DNA of 64,000 bases from Pseudarthrobacter sp. AL07 (lineage in GTDB: Bacteria; Actinomycetota; Actinomycetes; Actinomycetales; Micrococcaceae), in the NCBI RefSeq assembly GCF_029960665.1, contig NZ_JASBRB010000003.1, positions 268,233 through 332,232 on the forward strand, in the 5' to 3' direction. Positions 50,966 through 59,042 of the stretch are shown here, one piece after another. The notes under the pieces are model-generated. The model saw only the letters and a list, made by a program, of their open reading frames with translations, ran no database searches and was not told the origin of the DNA. The position numbers and the translations under genes are program-made. Position 1 is the first letter of the stretch; every line of letters begins with the position of its first letter.

Positions 50966-51940
50966 TTACTGGTAGAAGACGAATCGTTTGCTGAGCCGGA
51001 ACTGCGCGGCGGTGATGGCCATGATGATCAGGGTCAGGATCACGCCAATGGCGGAGGCCTCACCGAATTCGAGGCGCTGGAACGCGGATTCGAAGATCAC
51101 CATCACGGCGGTGCGGGTGGAGTCTCCGGGCCCGCCGCGGGTCAGGACGTATGGCTGGTCGAACACCTGGAGCGCGCTGATGATGGCCATCACGGACGCC
51201 AGCAGGGTGGTGGGGCTGAGCAGCGGCAGGGTGACGTAGACGTGTTTGCGCCAGCCGGTGGCGCCGTCCAGCGAGGCGGCCTCATAGGTTTCCATGGGGA
51301 TCGATGCCAGACCGCCGATGAACAGCAGGAAGGAGAACCCGAAGTTCTGCCACACGTAGACAAGGATGACGACGGCGGCCGACCCGCCCGGGGTGGTCAG
51401 CCACGGCACCGCGGGAATGCCGGCGAGGGAGAGGAACCAGTTGACCACGCCGAACTGCTCGTTGAAGAGGTACCGCATGAAAATGGACACCGAGGCAGCG
51501 GAGAGGATCAGCGGGAAGAAGAAGGCCGAGCGGAAGAAGGTCCGCAGCCAGGCCGGCATCTTCTCCTGCACCATCACGGCGAGCGCCAGGGCCAGGCCAA
51601 GCTGGAGGGCCACCGCCACAATCACAAACGCAATGGTGTTCAGGAAGGACACCCGGACCGTCGGGTCCTGGACCACTTCGGCGAAGTTGTCGAAGCCCAC
51701 AAACGTCGGGGCGGAGATGATGTCCCAGCGGAAGAACGCCAGGACCACCGACGCCGCAATGGGCACCAGGGTGAACAGGCCCATGCCCAGGATGGTGGGG
51801 GCCAGGAAGATCCAGGCGAGCCAGCGCTGGCTGTGCCGGCCGGACGCGGTCTGCGAAGTAGCGGGCGTTCCGGGCTTGACGGCCTTGACGGCCTTGGCGG
51901 CCTGCTTCGGCCGGTCCCGGCGAGGGATGGTGGTGCTCAT
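50966..51940 (-). CDS. Carbohydrate ABC transporter permease (MalF type)
   Basis: A 324-residue CUT1 permease with about six membrane helices and a long basic N-terminal tail rich in Lys and Ala. The EAA-type loop is METYEAASLDGATGWRKHVY and the MalF-like start of the membrane domain is WLAWIFLAPTILGMGLFTLV. The ATG overlaps the stop of the binding-protein gene by 4 bp. Confidence 0.92.
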   Translation of the reverse strand: MSTTIPRRDRPKQAAKAVKAVKPGTPATSQTASGRHSQRWLAWIFLAPTILGMGLFTLVPIAASVVLAFFRWDIISAPTFVGFDNFAEVVQDPTVRVSFLNTIAFVIVAVALQLGLALALAVMVQEKMPAWLRTFFRSAFFFPLILSAASVSIFMRYLFNEQFGVVNWFLSLAGIPAVPWLTTPGGSAAVVILVYVWQNFGFSFLLFIGGLASIPMETYEAASLDGATGWRKHVYVTLPLLSPTTLLASVMAIISALQVFDQPYVLTRGGPGDSTRTAVMVIFESAFQRLEFGEASAIGVILTLIIMAITAAQFRLSKRFVFYQ

Positions 51941-53358
51941 GACTGCCTCCTCAGGGCCAGTTCAAGATCGCGCTGCATGGACTCGAGGGCCTGCTTGAGC
52001 TGACGCTCATCGCCGCTGACGGCCAGCGAGACGTTCTTCATCAGGGCCGTTTCGACGGCGGCCTGCTGGGGCGGCGCCGGGATGGGGCCGGTGGTGGGGT
52101 ACTTGTCCAGCGTGTCGTAGAAGACCTTCCAGTGCGCCGGGCCTTTGCCCGCGTACAGGGCTTCGTTGACCATGGAGCGGCGGGCCGGGGTGGTGACCGG
52201 GTTGGGAAAGATCAGTTCCATGGCCTCGCGGCTGGCACTGAACTTGATCCATTCCCAGGCGGCGTCCTTGTCCTTGGCGGTCTTCATGATGGCGTAGCCG
52301 GCCGTGCCGAACTGGTGCCGCTGGCTCCGCCACTTGGGGAAGAACGCGACGTCGTAGTCGTTCTCCTTCATGCCGGCCTCGTGCAGACCCTGGACCCAGT
52401 AGCCGCCGGCCGGGGTGGTGCCGATCCGGTTGGAGGCGAAGAGCCCCACCAGGGAACTGCCGCCGCCTTCTTCGGGCCGGACGCCGAGGCCGTCCTTGAC
52501 CAGGCCGCGGAGGTAGTCGAAGGTCTCGAACACACGGGGGTCGTCGGCGTTGGGTTCGAGCCACTGGTAGCCGCCGGAGCGCAGGTTGCGGGAGGGATCG
52601 TTGGCGTAGAAGGAGTCCCAGAGCCAATCCCCGCCGGCGGACCGGGTCTCCTTCAGGAAGCTGGTGTCGTTGGCGTAGAGCCAGGGCACCACGCCGCCGA
52701 AGAGCCGGTTGGTCCAGTAGTACGGGGTGAAGTCGGAGGGGCGGGCCTTGCGCATCGCGGCGAGGTTGTTGCGGAAGTCCACGTTGGTCCAGTCGTCCGC
52801 CGGGCGCTCCAGCCCTGCCTGCCCGAAGGCGGTGGTGTTGTAGTACATGTTGGCGGCGTTCCAGTCCATGGGGAGCTGGAAGAGGCTGCCCTTGTACATG
52901 AAGGCCTCCACCAGGCTGGGGTGGACGTCGTCGAAGAACTCGGCCATGTCCGCGGCGTCCCGGCGCAGGTATTCGTCCAGCGGGTGCGCCAATTTGTCCG
53001 CGAAGAGCTGCGCGCCTTCGGTGGCAACGTAGACGACGTCGGGCGGGGTGCCGGCGGCCACCATGGTGAGGATCTTGGTGAAGAAGTCTTTCCAGTCCAC
53101 GGCCTGGATGGCCTGGACCTTGACCCGGATGTCCGGGTGGAGGCGGGTGAACGCGTCGATGGCGCGCTGGCGCGCGGCGGCATCGGCGGAGGTCCCCATG
53201 ATGGCAATGCTGAGGCTGTTGTCCCCCCGCCCGGGAATGTCAGATCCGGAGAGCCGGGGCCACGATGCCACGGTTGCTCCCACAATTCCTGCTCCCAAGG
53301 CACCCAGGGCGGTCCGGCGCGAGAGTTCGCGCAGGCGGCCAGTTGTGGCACCGGTCAT
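51937..53358 (-). CDS. Carbohydrate ABC transporter substrate-binding protein with Tat-type signal
   Basis: A 473-residue family 1 extracellular binding protein. The N-terminus has a twin-arginine motif (RELSRRTALGALGAGIVGA), which suggests export in a folded state. Mature features such as SADAAARQRAIDAFTRLHPD, PPDVVYVATEGAQLFADKL and GYAIMKTAKDKDAAWEWIKF are typical of CUT1 sugar-binding proteins. It is first in the operon that ends with the GH32 enzyme, so sucrose, raffinose-type sugars or short fructans are plausible ligands. Two LacI-type operators lie 15 and 47 bp upstream of its ATG; GGAAGG is the ribosome site. Confidence 0.9.
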   Translation of the reverse strand: MTGATTGRLRELSRRTALGALGAGIVGATVASWPRLSGSDIPGRGDNSLSIAIMGTSADAAARQRAIDAFTRLHPDIRVKVQAIQAVDWKDFFTKILTMVAAGTPPDVVYVATEGAQLFADKLAHPLDEYLRRDAADMAEFFDDVHPSLVEAFMYKGSLFQLPMDWNAANMYYNTTAFGQAGLERPADDWTNVDFRNNLAAMRKARPSDFTPYYWTNRLFGGVVPWLYANDTSFLKETRSAGGDWLWDSFYANDPSRNLRSGGYQWLEPNADDPRVFETFDYLRGLVKDGLGVRPEEGGGSSLVGLFASNRIGTTPAGGYWVQGLHEAGMKENDYDVAFFPKWRSQRHQFGTAGYAIMKTAKDKDAAWEWIKFSASREAMELIFPNPVTTPARRSMVNEALYAGKGPAHWKVFYDTLDKYPTTGPIPAPPQQAAVETALMKNVSLAVSGDERQLKQALESMQRDLELALRRQS

Positions 53359-53370
53359 GTCAACTTCCTT

Positions 53371-53418
53371 CCTAACACGTGTCAGGTAGCTTACGACGCT
53401 GACCTAACACGTGTCAAG
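53371..53418 (-). promoter_or_regulatory. Twin LacI-type operators of the fructan operon
   Basis: CCTAACACGTGTCAGG (53371-53386) and CCTAACACGTGTCAAG (53403-53418) repeat 32 bp apart, three helical turns, upstream of the binding-protein gene. Each has a near-palindromic ACACGTGT core typical of LacI-family sites. Confidence 0.8.
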
Positions 53419-53549
53419 TGTCACATCTGGTTGCTGGCGCGCTCGCGGTCCGGCCTGCGGCGCACACCCAAAAAGTTACGCAATTCGGCCAGCCTGGGGC
53501 CCGAAACAACGGTGCGGGTCCTCCCAGTTTTCTGTGACACCCTTAACTG

Positions 53550-54458
53550 ATGACCATTCCACGCCAGGCACCACCGCGGACCCCTGCCCGCCCCACCCCG
53601 GGCTCCGGCTTTATGTTCGCGTTCGCCTGGCTCGCCTGCATTGTGGGCCTGATCGCCACGTACTACTACTTCGTCCAGACCAGCACGGGCCAGTTCATCG
53701 ATGAATCCGCACTGGTTGAGGCCGTGGACATCCACGGACCCGCGGGCAAGGCGGCCACCGGGTTCCTGGACTGGCTGCCCACCATCTCACTGGTGGTGGC
53801 CGCCGTCGTGGTCCTGTTTGTCACGGTGATCCGACGGCGGTGGTCGGCTGCCGGGATTGCAGTCACCGCGTGCATCGGGGCGAATATTGCCACGCAGGTC
53901 CTGAAGGAAGTACTGCCCGCGCGTCCGGACAAGGGCGTGGTGACGCTGGAGCTGAACTCCCTGCCGTCCGGGCACACCACGCTGGCGGCGTCGGCTGCGG
54001 CGGCGGTGTTCCTGATGGCCTCGCCGCGGTGGCGCCCAATGGCCGGTTTTGTGGGCGGCACGTTCGCCATCGCCTCCGGTGTCTCCACGCTGATCAACCA
54101 GTGGCACCGCCCGGCCGACGTCGTCGCAGCGTTCCTCCTGGTGGGCGCCTTTATGATCCCCGCAGGCTGGCTGATCATCCGGAATGGCTCGGCGTGGAAC
54201 GTGTGGGACGGCCTTGGCACGCACGTGGGGTCGGCCAAGATCTGGCTCACACTGCCGGTGGTGATCGGGCTCGTGTCGGCAGGGGTGGCCGTGTATTCGT
54301 TGGCCAGGATCGCCCCGGGTCCGCTCCAGGAGGACAGCACCACCAACTACTTCTGGGCCGGCATCTCACTCATTGTGATTGCCGGATACCTGGCCACCGT
54401 GGCCACCACGTCGCTGTTCGCCTACTCCGCACGACGGCGGGATCCGCCAGGGCGGTGA
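53550..54458 (+). CDS. PAP2-superfamily membrane phosphatase
   Basis: A 302-residue integral membrane phosphatase. The three-part signature is seen as KEVLPARPDKG (KX6RP-like), NSLPSGHTTLAASAAAAVF (PSGH) and NQWHRPADVVAAFLLVG (the H...D part). Likely substrates are lipid phosphates or undecaprenyl pyrophosphate. There are about six or seven hydrophobic segments. The ATG lacks a ribosome site and CACCCT lies 6 nt before it, a weak candidate for a leaderless promoter. Confidence 0.88.
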   Translation: MTIPRQAPPRTPARPTPGSGFMFAFAWLACIVGLIATYYYFVQTSTGQFIDESALVEAVDIHGPAGKAATGFLDWLPTISLVVAAVVVLFVTVIRRRWSAAGIAVTACIGANIATQVLKEVLPARPDKGVVTLELNSLPSGHTTLAASAAAAVFLMASPRWRPMAGFVGGTFAIASGVSTLINQWHRPADVVAAFLLVGAFMIPAGWLIIRNGSAWNVWDGLGTHVGSAKIWLTLPVVIGLVSAGVAVYSLARIAPGPLQEDSTTNYFWAGISLIVIAGYLATVATTSLFAYSARRRDPPGR

Positions 54459-54498
54459 CGGCACCACACGCGGCACCGCCGTCGGGCACCAAGTGCCG
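54452..54498. terminator. Weak nested hairpins after the PAP2 gene
   Basis: GCGGTG/CACCGC and CGGCAC/GTGCCG can form alternative short stems here. The segment shares GCACCGCCGTCGGGC with the hairpin at 13484-13529. Termination function is likely but not strongly supported. Confidence 0.4.
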
Positions 54499-54719
54499 CC
54501 GCACCCGGGTTAATCCACCGAATAGGGCAGTATGGGCGTCTGACCTGCGAAAACGTCCATGAATCTTGAGCGAAGCTTGAGCCAATACCTGCCGTTTTGT
54601 TGAGTGAGTCCGTGAAGAGTGGTTCTTGCCAGCCCTGGGGGCAGGCACAACGGCTGGCCCACTGGGGGCCAGCCGGCCCACCGGGGGGGGCGGGCTTCTT
54701 GACGCCAAAGGAAAATCTC
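54499..54719 (+). promoter_or_regulatory. Upstream and leader region of the TasA-like gene
   Basis: The region contains a direct repeat CTTGAGC (54565-54571 and 54576-54582, 11-nt period), which may bind a response regulator, and a GC-rich hairpin GGCTGGCCC/GGGCCAGCC (54652-54674) in the likely leader, followed by a run of eight G. AAAGGA precedes the ATG. Confidence 0.4.
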
Positions 54720-55322
54720 ATGGGTCTCAGCATGAAAACCACGTCCGGCAAGATTCTTGCTTCCGTCGCGCTGGTGGGCACTGCCGCCGCTGTTGCAGGC
54801 ATGGGTACTTACGGTGCGTTCACCAGTACCACCAACGCCAGCCACTCGGTCACGTCAGGCACCGTGGTCATTGCTCTCAACAACGGCGCGTCCAACACGC
54901 TGAGCGTCCCGGTGACCGGCCTCCTGCCCGGCGACTCAGTGGAGAAAATCGCCACGCTGTCCAACACCGGCAACTCGGCTCTGAACAACATCACGCTCAC
55001 GACCAGCACCACCACACCGTCGCTGCTGACAACCAACACGACGGACGGTCTGCAGCTGACCGTCGAGTCATGCAGCGTCGCCTGGACCGTTGCCGCCGGT
55101 GTGGACACCTGCTCAGGCACCACAACCACGGTTCTGGCCACAAGCCCCGTCGTCGGAGCTAACAGGCCCCTGGCAGGCCTCGCTGCCCTGGCTTCCGGCT
55201 CCGCCGACTACCTGAAGGTCACCACCACGCTGCCCACCACTGCAGGCAACACTTTCCAGGGCGCCGCCAGCACCATCGCGTTCGACTTCACCGGAACGCA
55301 GCGCACCGGCGAGGTCAAGTAG
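54720..55322 (+). CDS. TasA/CalY-like SipW-dependent secreted protein
   Basis: A 200-residue exported protein. The signal peptide (SGKILASVALVGTAAAVAGM then GTYGAFTS) is of the kind processed by SipW-type peptidases, and the mature part (GTVVIALNNG, GDSVEKIATLSNTGNSALNN) has the beta-rich, Asn/Thr-rich pattern of TasA and camelysin. Two cysteines lie about 17 residues apart in the middle (VESCSVAW and VDTCSGTT). A SipW-type peptidase follows directly. By analogy with Bacillus TasA it may form surface fibres or matrix; this is inference. Confidence 0.8.
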   Translation: MGLSMKTTSGKILASVALVGTAAAVAGMGTYGAFTSTTNASHSVTSGTVVIALNNGASNTLSVPVTGLLPGDSVEKIATLSNTGNSALNNITLTTSTTTPSLLTTNTTDGLQLTVESCSVAWTVAAGVDTCSGTTTTVLATSPVVGANRPLAGLAALASGSADYLKVTTTLPTTAGNTFQGAASTIAFDFTGTQRTGEVK

Positions 55323-55409
55323 CCGCACAAGCTCCTGACGGCGTCATGAAGCCGGCGCCGACAAGCTAAGTAGTCCCGTCACCACCCCGCCACCAGGAAG
55401 GGTCCAGCA

Positions 55410-56063
55410 ATGAGCACCGCAACTGACCTTCTCGGAGGGCCCGGCGTAGCACACACCTCTCCCGCGTCCCGTCGCCGCATGCCCCCCGGCTGGGGCGCCG
55501 GGGCTTCCACCGGAGCCCCAAAAGCCAGCCGATTCAAAGCCGCCGCCCGCAAAACGGGAAGTGCCCTGACCACCGCAATGCTCGTCATCGCGCTGGCAGC
55601 GTTCCTCTTCCTCGCTGTTGGCCCTCGCGTTTTCGGCTACCACACATCCACCATGCTCACCGGGTCCATGGCCCCGCTGATCAACCCTGGCGACGTGGTG
55701 GTCACCGCGCCAGTGCCTGCCAGTGATATCAAGGTGGGCGACGTCATTACGTATCTCATTCCCGTGGAAGACCACCGGGTGGAAACCCACCGCGTCACCG
55801 AGGTCCTCACCAATGCGGACGGCACGACGGCGGTGCGCACCAAGGGTGACGCCAACAACGGCGTGGACCCCTGGACGGCCACACTCCAGGGAGCCACCGT
55901 TGACCGTCACGTCCTCACCGTTCCGTTCGCGGGCCAGGCCATCCGCGCCCTGCGTCAGCCGGTCATCCTCAACACGCTCATGTACGGGGCACCCGCTGTC
56001 CTGGTGGTCGGATTGCTGGCGTCGATCTGGCGCAAGGACCCTGACCCCCACGCCAGTGAATAA
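55410..56063 (+). CDS. SipW-type signal peptidase I
   Basis: A 217-residue membrane peptidase. After a basic N-terminal tail there is a transmembrane helix (AMLVIALAAFLFLAVGPRVF). The catalytic serine is in MLTGSMAPLINPGDVVV, and a histidine rather than lysine appears in the second motif (VETHRVTEVL), which defines the SipW/ER-type Ser-His enzymes. A second membrane helix lies near the C-terminus. It lies between two exported-protein genes and overlaps the next gene by 8 bp, so it is very probably dedicated to them. Confidence 0.88.
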   Translation: MSTATDLLGGPGVAHTSPASRRRMPPGWGAGASTGAPKASRFKAAARKTGSALTTAMLVIALAAFLFLAVGPRVFGYHTSTMLTGSMAPLINPGDVVVTAPVPASDIKVGDVITYLIPVEDHRVETHRVTEVLTNADGTTAVRTKGDANNGVDPWTATLQGATVDRHVLTVPFAGQAIRALRQPVILNTLMYGAPAVLVVGLLASIWRKDPDPHASE

Positions 56064-56496
56064 GCACGCAACCCGCCCGGGCATCCTCGGCGTTCTCTTC
56101 TGCCTGCTCGTTGGCCTCATCCTGGCCCCGGCCGCCAACGCAGCTTTTTCCGGCAGCACGTCGGCGGCCGCGAGCATCTCAACAGCCACTTTGGGTATCC
56201 CCAGTACGTCCGCAGGCTGCACCAGGAACCCCAGTTACTACTCCGTGGCGATCAGCCTTGGACCCGAGGCAGTGGCATACGCCAACTATGTTGACCTCAA
56301 GGTCACCAATCCGAGCGGGGCTGTGGTGTTCTGGGGTGACCTCAGCAGCCTCCCCGGGGGGACGTACACCGCGACGCCCAAAATCAACGATGGGAAAGGC
56401 GCCTGGACCTACGAAGTCCAAGCGCAGTATCGGGCGCCGGGCTCAGCCACCGTCTGGAACGGTCCGCGCGTGCAAGGCACCTTCATCTGCAATTAG
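56056..56496 (+). CDS. Exported protein of the TasA/SipW module, family not recognised
   Basis: A 146-residue protein with an N-terminal hydrophobic signal (ILGVLFCLLVGLILAPAANA) followed by AAFSGSTSAAASISTATLG, a SipW-substrate-like beginning. The mature part has one cysteine early (SAGCTRNPSYYSVAI) and one at the very end (GTFICN), which could form a disulfide, and a Pro/Gly-rich beta pattern. The start is a GTG inside the end of the SipW gene, implying translational coupling. I do not recognise a named family. Confidence 0.7.
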   Translation: MNKHATRPGILGVLFCLLVGLILAPAANAAFSGSTSAAASISTATLGIPSTSAGCTRNPSYYSVAISLGPEAVAYANYVDLKVTNPSGAVVFWGDLSSLPGGTYTATPKINDGKGAWTYEVQAQYRAPGSATVWNGPRVQGTFICN

Positions 56497-56509
56497 GGAT
56501 GAAGCGGGG

Positions 56510-57727
56510 TCAGTAGTTCCGGCGGTGCTTCAAGCGCGGGAGTACGACGGCGAACACGGTTGCCGCGGCGAATCCCAGAATGCCGGTGGCTGAGACCCCC
56601 GCACCCAGCGTAAAAAGCGCCGTCACTCCGGAGAGGAGGACGGGCCCGCCCGTGGATCCCGCATCGGCGATGAACCGCCACAAACCCAGGAACTGGCCGC
56701 GGCCGCGGTCGGGCGAGAAGTCGGCGCCGAGCGTCATGATCAGGCCGGAGCTGATGCCATTGCCGAACCCGATCAGCAGCGAGGCCAGCATCAGCGCGGT
56801 GAACGAGGCAGTGAGGGGAATCAGCAGCATCGCGATTCCCATGATGGCCGTGGACGGGATGGCCACAAACAGCCTGCCGCGGCGGTCCATCACCTTGCCG
56901 GCCGGGTAGAACACCAGCATGTCGATCGCCCCGGACAGCCCGTAGATCACCGAAGCCTGGGCCGCATCCATCCCCAGGTGGTCGGCCCACAGCGGGATGA
57001 CCACCTGGCGGGACGCGCGCAGCGCACTCAGCAGCAGTATCCCCATCCCCAGCGTCAGGAAGACCCCGGCATGCGAAACCGCCACATTCCGCAGCGTCGG
57101 CTCCGGACCCTTGTGTCCGCCGTCGGGCGCTGGCGGGACCACCAGGTCCGGGATGGTAACCGCCATAACGGCTGCCGCGGCCATGCCCACCACCCCCACC
57201 CAGTACGCACCGGCTATCCCGGCGAACTGCATCACGCCCGCGCCAAGGAAGGGCCCCGCAAAGACGCCGATCCTGGTCACCCCGCCCAGCGTGGAGAGCG
57301 CCCGTGCCCGGAACTGGATGGGCACGGCCTCGGTGAGGTACTTCTGCCGCGCCAGGCTGAAGACGGACGCAGCCATTCCGACGACGATCATCGCCACTGC
57401 GAGCAGCCACAGTCCGCTGGGGATCAGGGAGGACATCGCAGCGGCCGCAAGCGCCAGTGCGCCCACTGCGGCGGCGCCGACGATGGACCAGCGTTCGCCG
57501 AACTTGAGCGTGATAAGCGATGCCGGCAGGTTGAAGAACCACGAACCGAACCCGATCAGCGTGACGATCAGCGCGGAGACTGCCACTGAGGCACCGAGGT
57601 CGCGGGCGGAGAGGACCACAACCGGGAGGACCGCGCCTTCGCCGATGCAGAACAGCAGCGCCGGCCCGAAGGCGGGTAGCGCGATGCTTCGGAAGTTGAA
57701 CGGCTGCGGGGTCCCTGACAAAGTCAT
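56510..57727 (-). CDS. MFS transporter
   Basis: A 405-residue permease with about twelve hydrophobic segments. The loop motif AGKVMDRRGRLFVAIP after helix 8 and SLARQKYLTEAVPIQFRARA after helix 4 are typical of MFS exporters. The substrate is unknown. TAGGAT lies at 57735-57740 (minus strand) with 7 nt before the ATG and there is no ribosome site, so the transcript is probably leaderless. It is convergent with the SipW module, with 13 bp between the stops. Confidence 0.85.
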   Translation of the reverse strand: MTLSGTPQPFNFRSIALPAFGPALLFCIGEGAVLPVVVLSARDLGASVAVSALIVTLIGFGSWFFNLPASLITLKFGERWSIVGAAAVGALALAAAAMSSLIPSGLWLLAVAMIVVGMAASVFSLARQKYLTEAVPIQFRARALSTLGGVTRIGVFAGPFLGAGVMQFAGIAGAYWVGVVGMAAAAVMAVTIPDLVVPPAPDGGHKGPEPTLRNVAVSHAGVFLTLGMGILLLSALRASRQVVIPLWADHLGMDAAQASVIYGLSGAIDMLVFYPAGKVMDRRGRLFVAIPSTAIMGIAMLLIPLTASFTALMLASLLIGFGNGISSGLIMTLGADFSPDRGRGQFLGLWRFIADAGSTGGPVLLSGVTALFTLGAGVSATGILGFAAATVFAVVLPRLKHRRNY

Positions 57728-57848
57728 CAGATTTATCCTATGTCCACCGGAAATTCCTCAGCTTTCAGGGGTGCACAAGCGGCCCCGCGAGGACTAACGT
57801 TTGCCTTGTGGGGCGCTCCCGCCTGCCCCTCACAGCCAAGGAGGTCTC

Positions 57849-58190
57849 ATGAGTGAAGTGTGGATCCGCACCATCAACAACGGATTGGTCCGGGCCGACA
57901 AAGTCACGGAAATCGCGTCCACCCGGGGGTCCCTTCATGAGGACCAGGGTTTTGCGCTGAAGGTCATTGTGGACGGCAAGGCCCACGTGGTCATTGACGA
58001 CGGCGATCTTCCGGGCACGCTCCCCGAACGACTGGAGCATGCCCAGCATCTGGAGGATGCGCTGCTGTTCGCCCTCGACGAGGCCCGCGAAGCCGAGGCA
58101 TCCACGGTGGTCTTCTTCGCTCCGGAGAGCGACCGCTGGGCCCTCGCCGCGGCGGCGGAACTGGCCGGCGGCCTCCCCGCCGTCGGATAA
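57849..58190 (+). CDS. Small protein of unknown function
   Basis: A 113-residue soluble protein that I do not recognise. The N-terminal half is beta-rich (VWIRTINNGLVRADKVTEIA, FALKVIVDGKAHVVIDDGDL), and the C-terminal half is helical and acidic (LEHAQHLEDALLFALDEARE) then hydrophobic. It has a near-perfect AAGGAGG ribosome site 7 nt from the ATG, which suggests active translation. It is divergent from the MFS gene and ends at a family A hairpin. Confidence 0.75.
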   Translation: MSEVWIRTINNGLVRADKVTEIASTRGSLHEDQGFALKVIVDGKAHVVIDDGDLPGTLPERLEHAQHLEDALLFALDEAREAEASTVVFFAPESDRWALAAAAELAGGLPAVG

Positions 58191-58211
58191 CCCCCGGCGG
58201 CCCTCCACCAA

Positions 58212-58268
58212 AGCGCGAACGGACAGTTAAGCCCCTCCAAAACGGGGCGTCAAGTGTCCGTTCGCGCT
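58212..58268. repeat. Family A hairpin, partly decayed
   Basis: Outer arms AGCGCGAACGGACA (58212-58225) and its complement (58255-58268) pair perfectly, while the inner part (GTTAAGCCCC against GGGGCGTCAA) has mismatches. It lies between convergent genes. Confidence 0.85.
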
Positions 58269-58299
58269 AAAAGGTGTTAGCGCCTAAAGGGTGAGCGGG

Positions 58300-58638
58300 T
58301 CAGGCTGCGGCGTGGCTGAACTCGGTTGCCTTCGCGGTGACGCGCCGGGGTGCCAGGATGCTGAGCGTGCAGTGGGTCTGCTGCGGGTCAATCCTGGCGG
58401 GCAGGTGATGGGTCTCGGAGCAGGCCTGCAGCTGCCGCAGGGCTTCGGGGTCGACGCGGGCCTCCCGCACGTCCAATTCCAGATCGAGGTTGTGCTTTAA
58501 GGCGTTGGCGCGCTTCACCACAACGTAGAGGGCCTGGATGCTGTGAATGGTGACATGGCCCTTGGCGAGAACTTGGGCCTTCGCGTGGTCGAGATCTACA
58601 CGGACAAGAATACTGAGCTTTTCGGACAAGATAATCAA
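58300..58638 (-). CDS. Small alpha/beta protein of unknown function
   Basis: A 112-residue protein. The alternating pattern (LSILVRVDLDHAKAQVLAKG, HVTIHSIQALYVVVKRANAL, NLDLELDVREARVDPEALRQ) is reminiscent of small STAS-like folds but is too diverged to assign. The start is TTG with AAGGAAGG directly upstream, which makes translation plausible. The C-terminus ends in SHAAA. No partner gene is evident nearby. Confidence 0.65.
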   Translation of the reverse strand: MIILSEKLSILVRVDLDHAKAQVLAKGHVTIHSIQALYVVVKRANALKHNLDLELDVREARVDPEALRQLQACSETHHLPARIDPQQTHCTLSILAPRRVTAKATEFSHAAA

Positions 58639-59030
58639 GCCTTCCTTGCGTGGCTGCGACGCTGCAGCCGGGGAGGCCGCGACGCTGCGGCCAATGGCCG
58701 CGCCTCTGCAGCCTCACTCAGCGTAGGCAACGAATGTGATCTGCGCAACACCTGGTTTCATTGTGTCGGAGGCACCCGTGTCTGGTCATGCGCCGTGGTG
58801 ACCTGGTCCCGGCGGCGGCGGACGCCGCCGTCGGACGCCAGCGTTCCACGAATGGCTGCAGGCCTGTGAGGTATTCAAGAATGGTCATCGTTGACGCACC
58901 TTTCATATGGCTGATGCGTTGACGCTAGTTATTGATGCTCAGGGTCAGCCAAAGATGGCAGGGTGTATCCCTGCAAGGTTCCGCCCTGAGCCACCGGCCG
59001 GTTCTGACCGAAACCGTCCCGCACTATCCC
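58639..59030. other. Gap of about 390 bp with one doubtful small ORF
   Basis: The region holds GC-rich repeats (GACGCTGCAGCC and GACGCTGCGGCC) and GTTGACGC twice near 58.9 kb. A minus-strand frame of 62 codons (58906-58718, beginning MKGASTMTILEYLTGLQPF) has no clear ribosome site and an Arg/Cys-rich C-terminus unlike a normal protein. I do not call it a gene. TAGAAT at 59031 just beyond is the likely promoter of the next gene. Confidence 0.4.
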
Positions 59031-59042
59031 TAGAATAGGAAC

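Noticed and set aside
1422..58268. Family A repeats considered as a CRISPR or a transposon end
   Set aside because: The copies are tens of kilobases apart, are self-complementary and have no spacers, cas genes or transposase nearby.
58718..58906. 62-codon minus-strand ORF
   Set aside because: No convincing ribosome site and an odd Arg/Cys-rich C-terminus. It could be a remnant, but I cannot support it as a gene.
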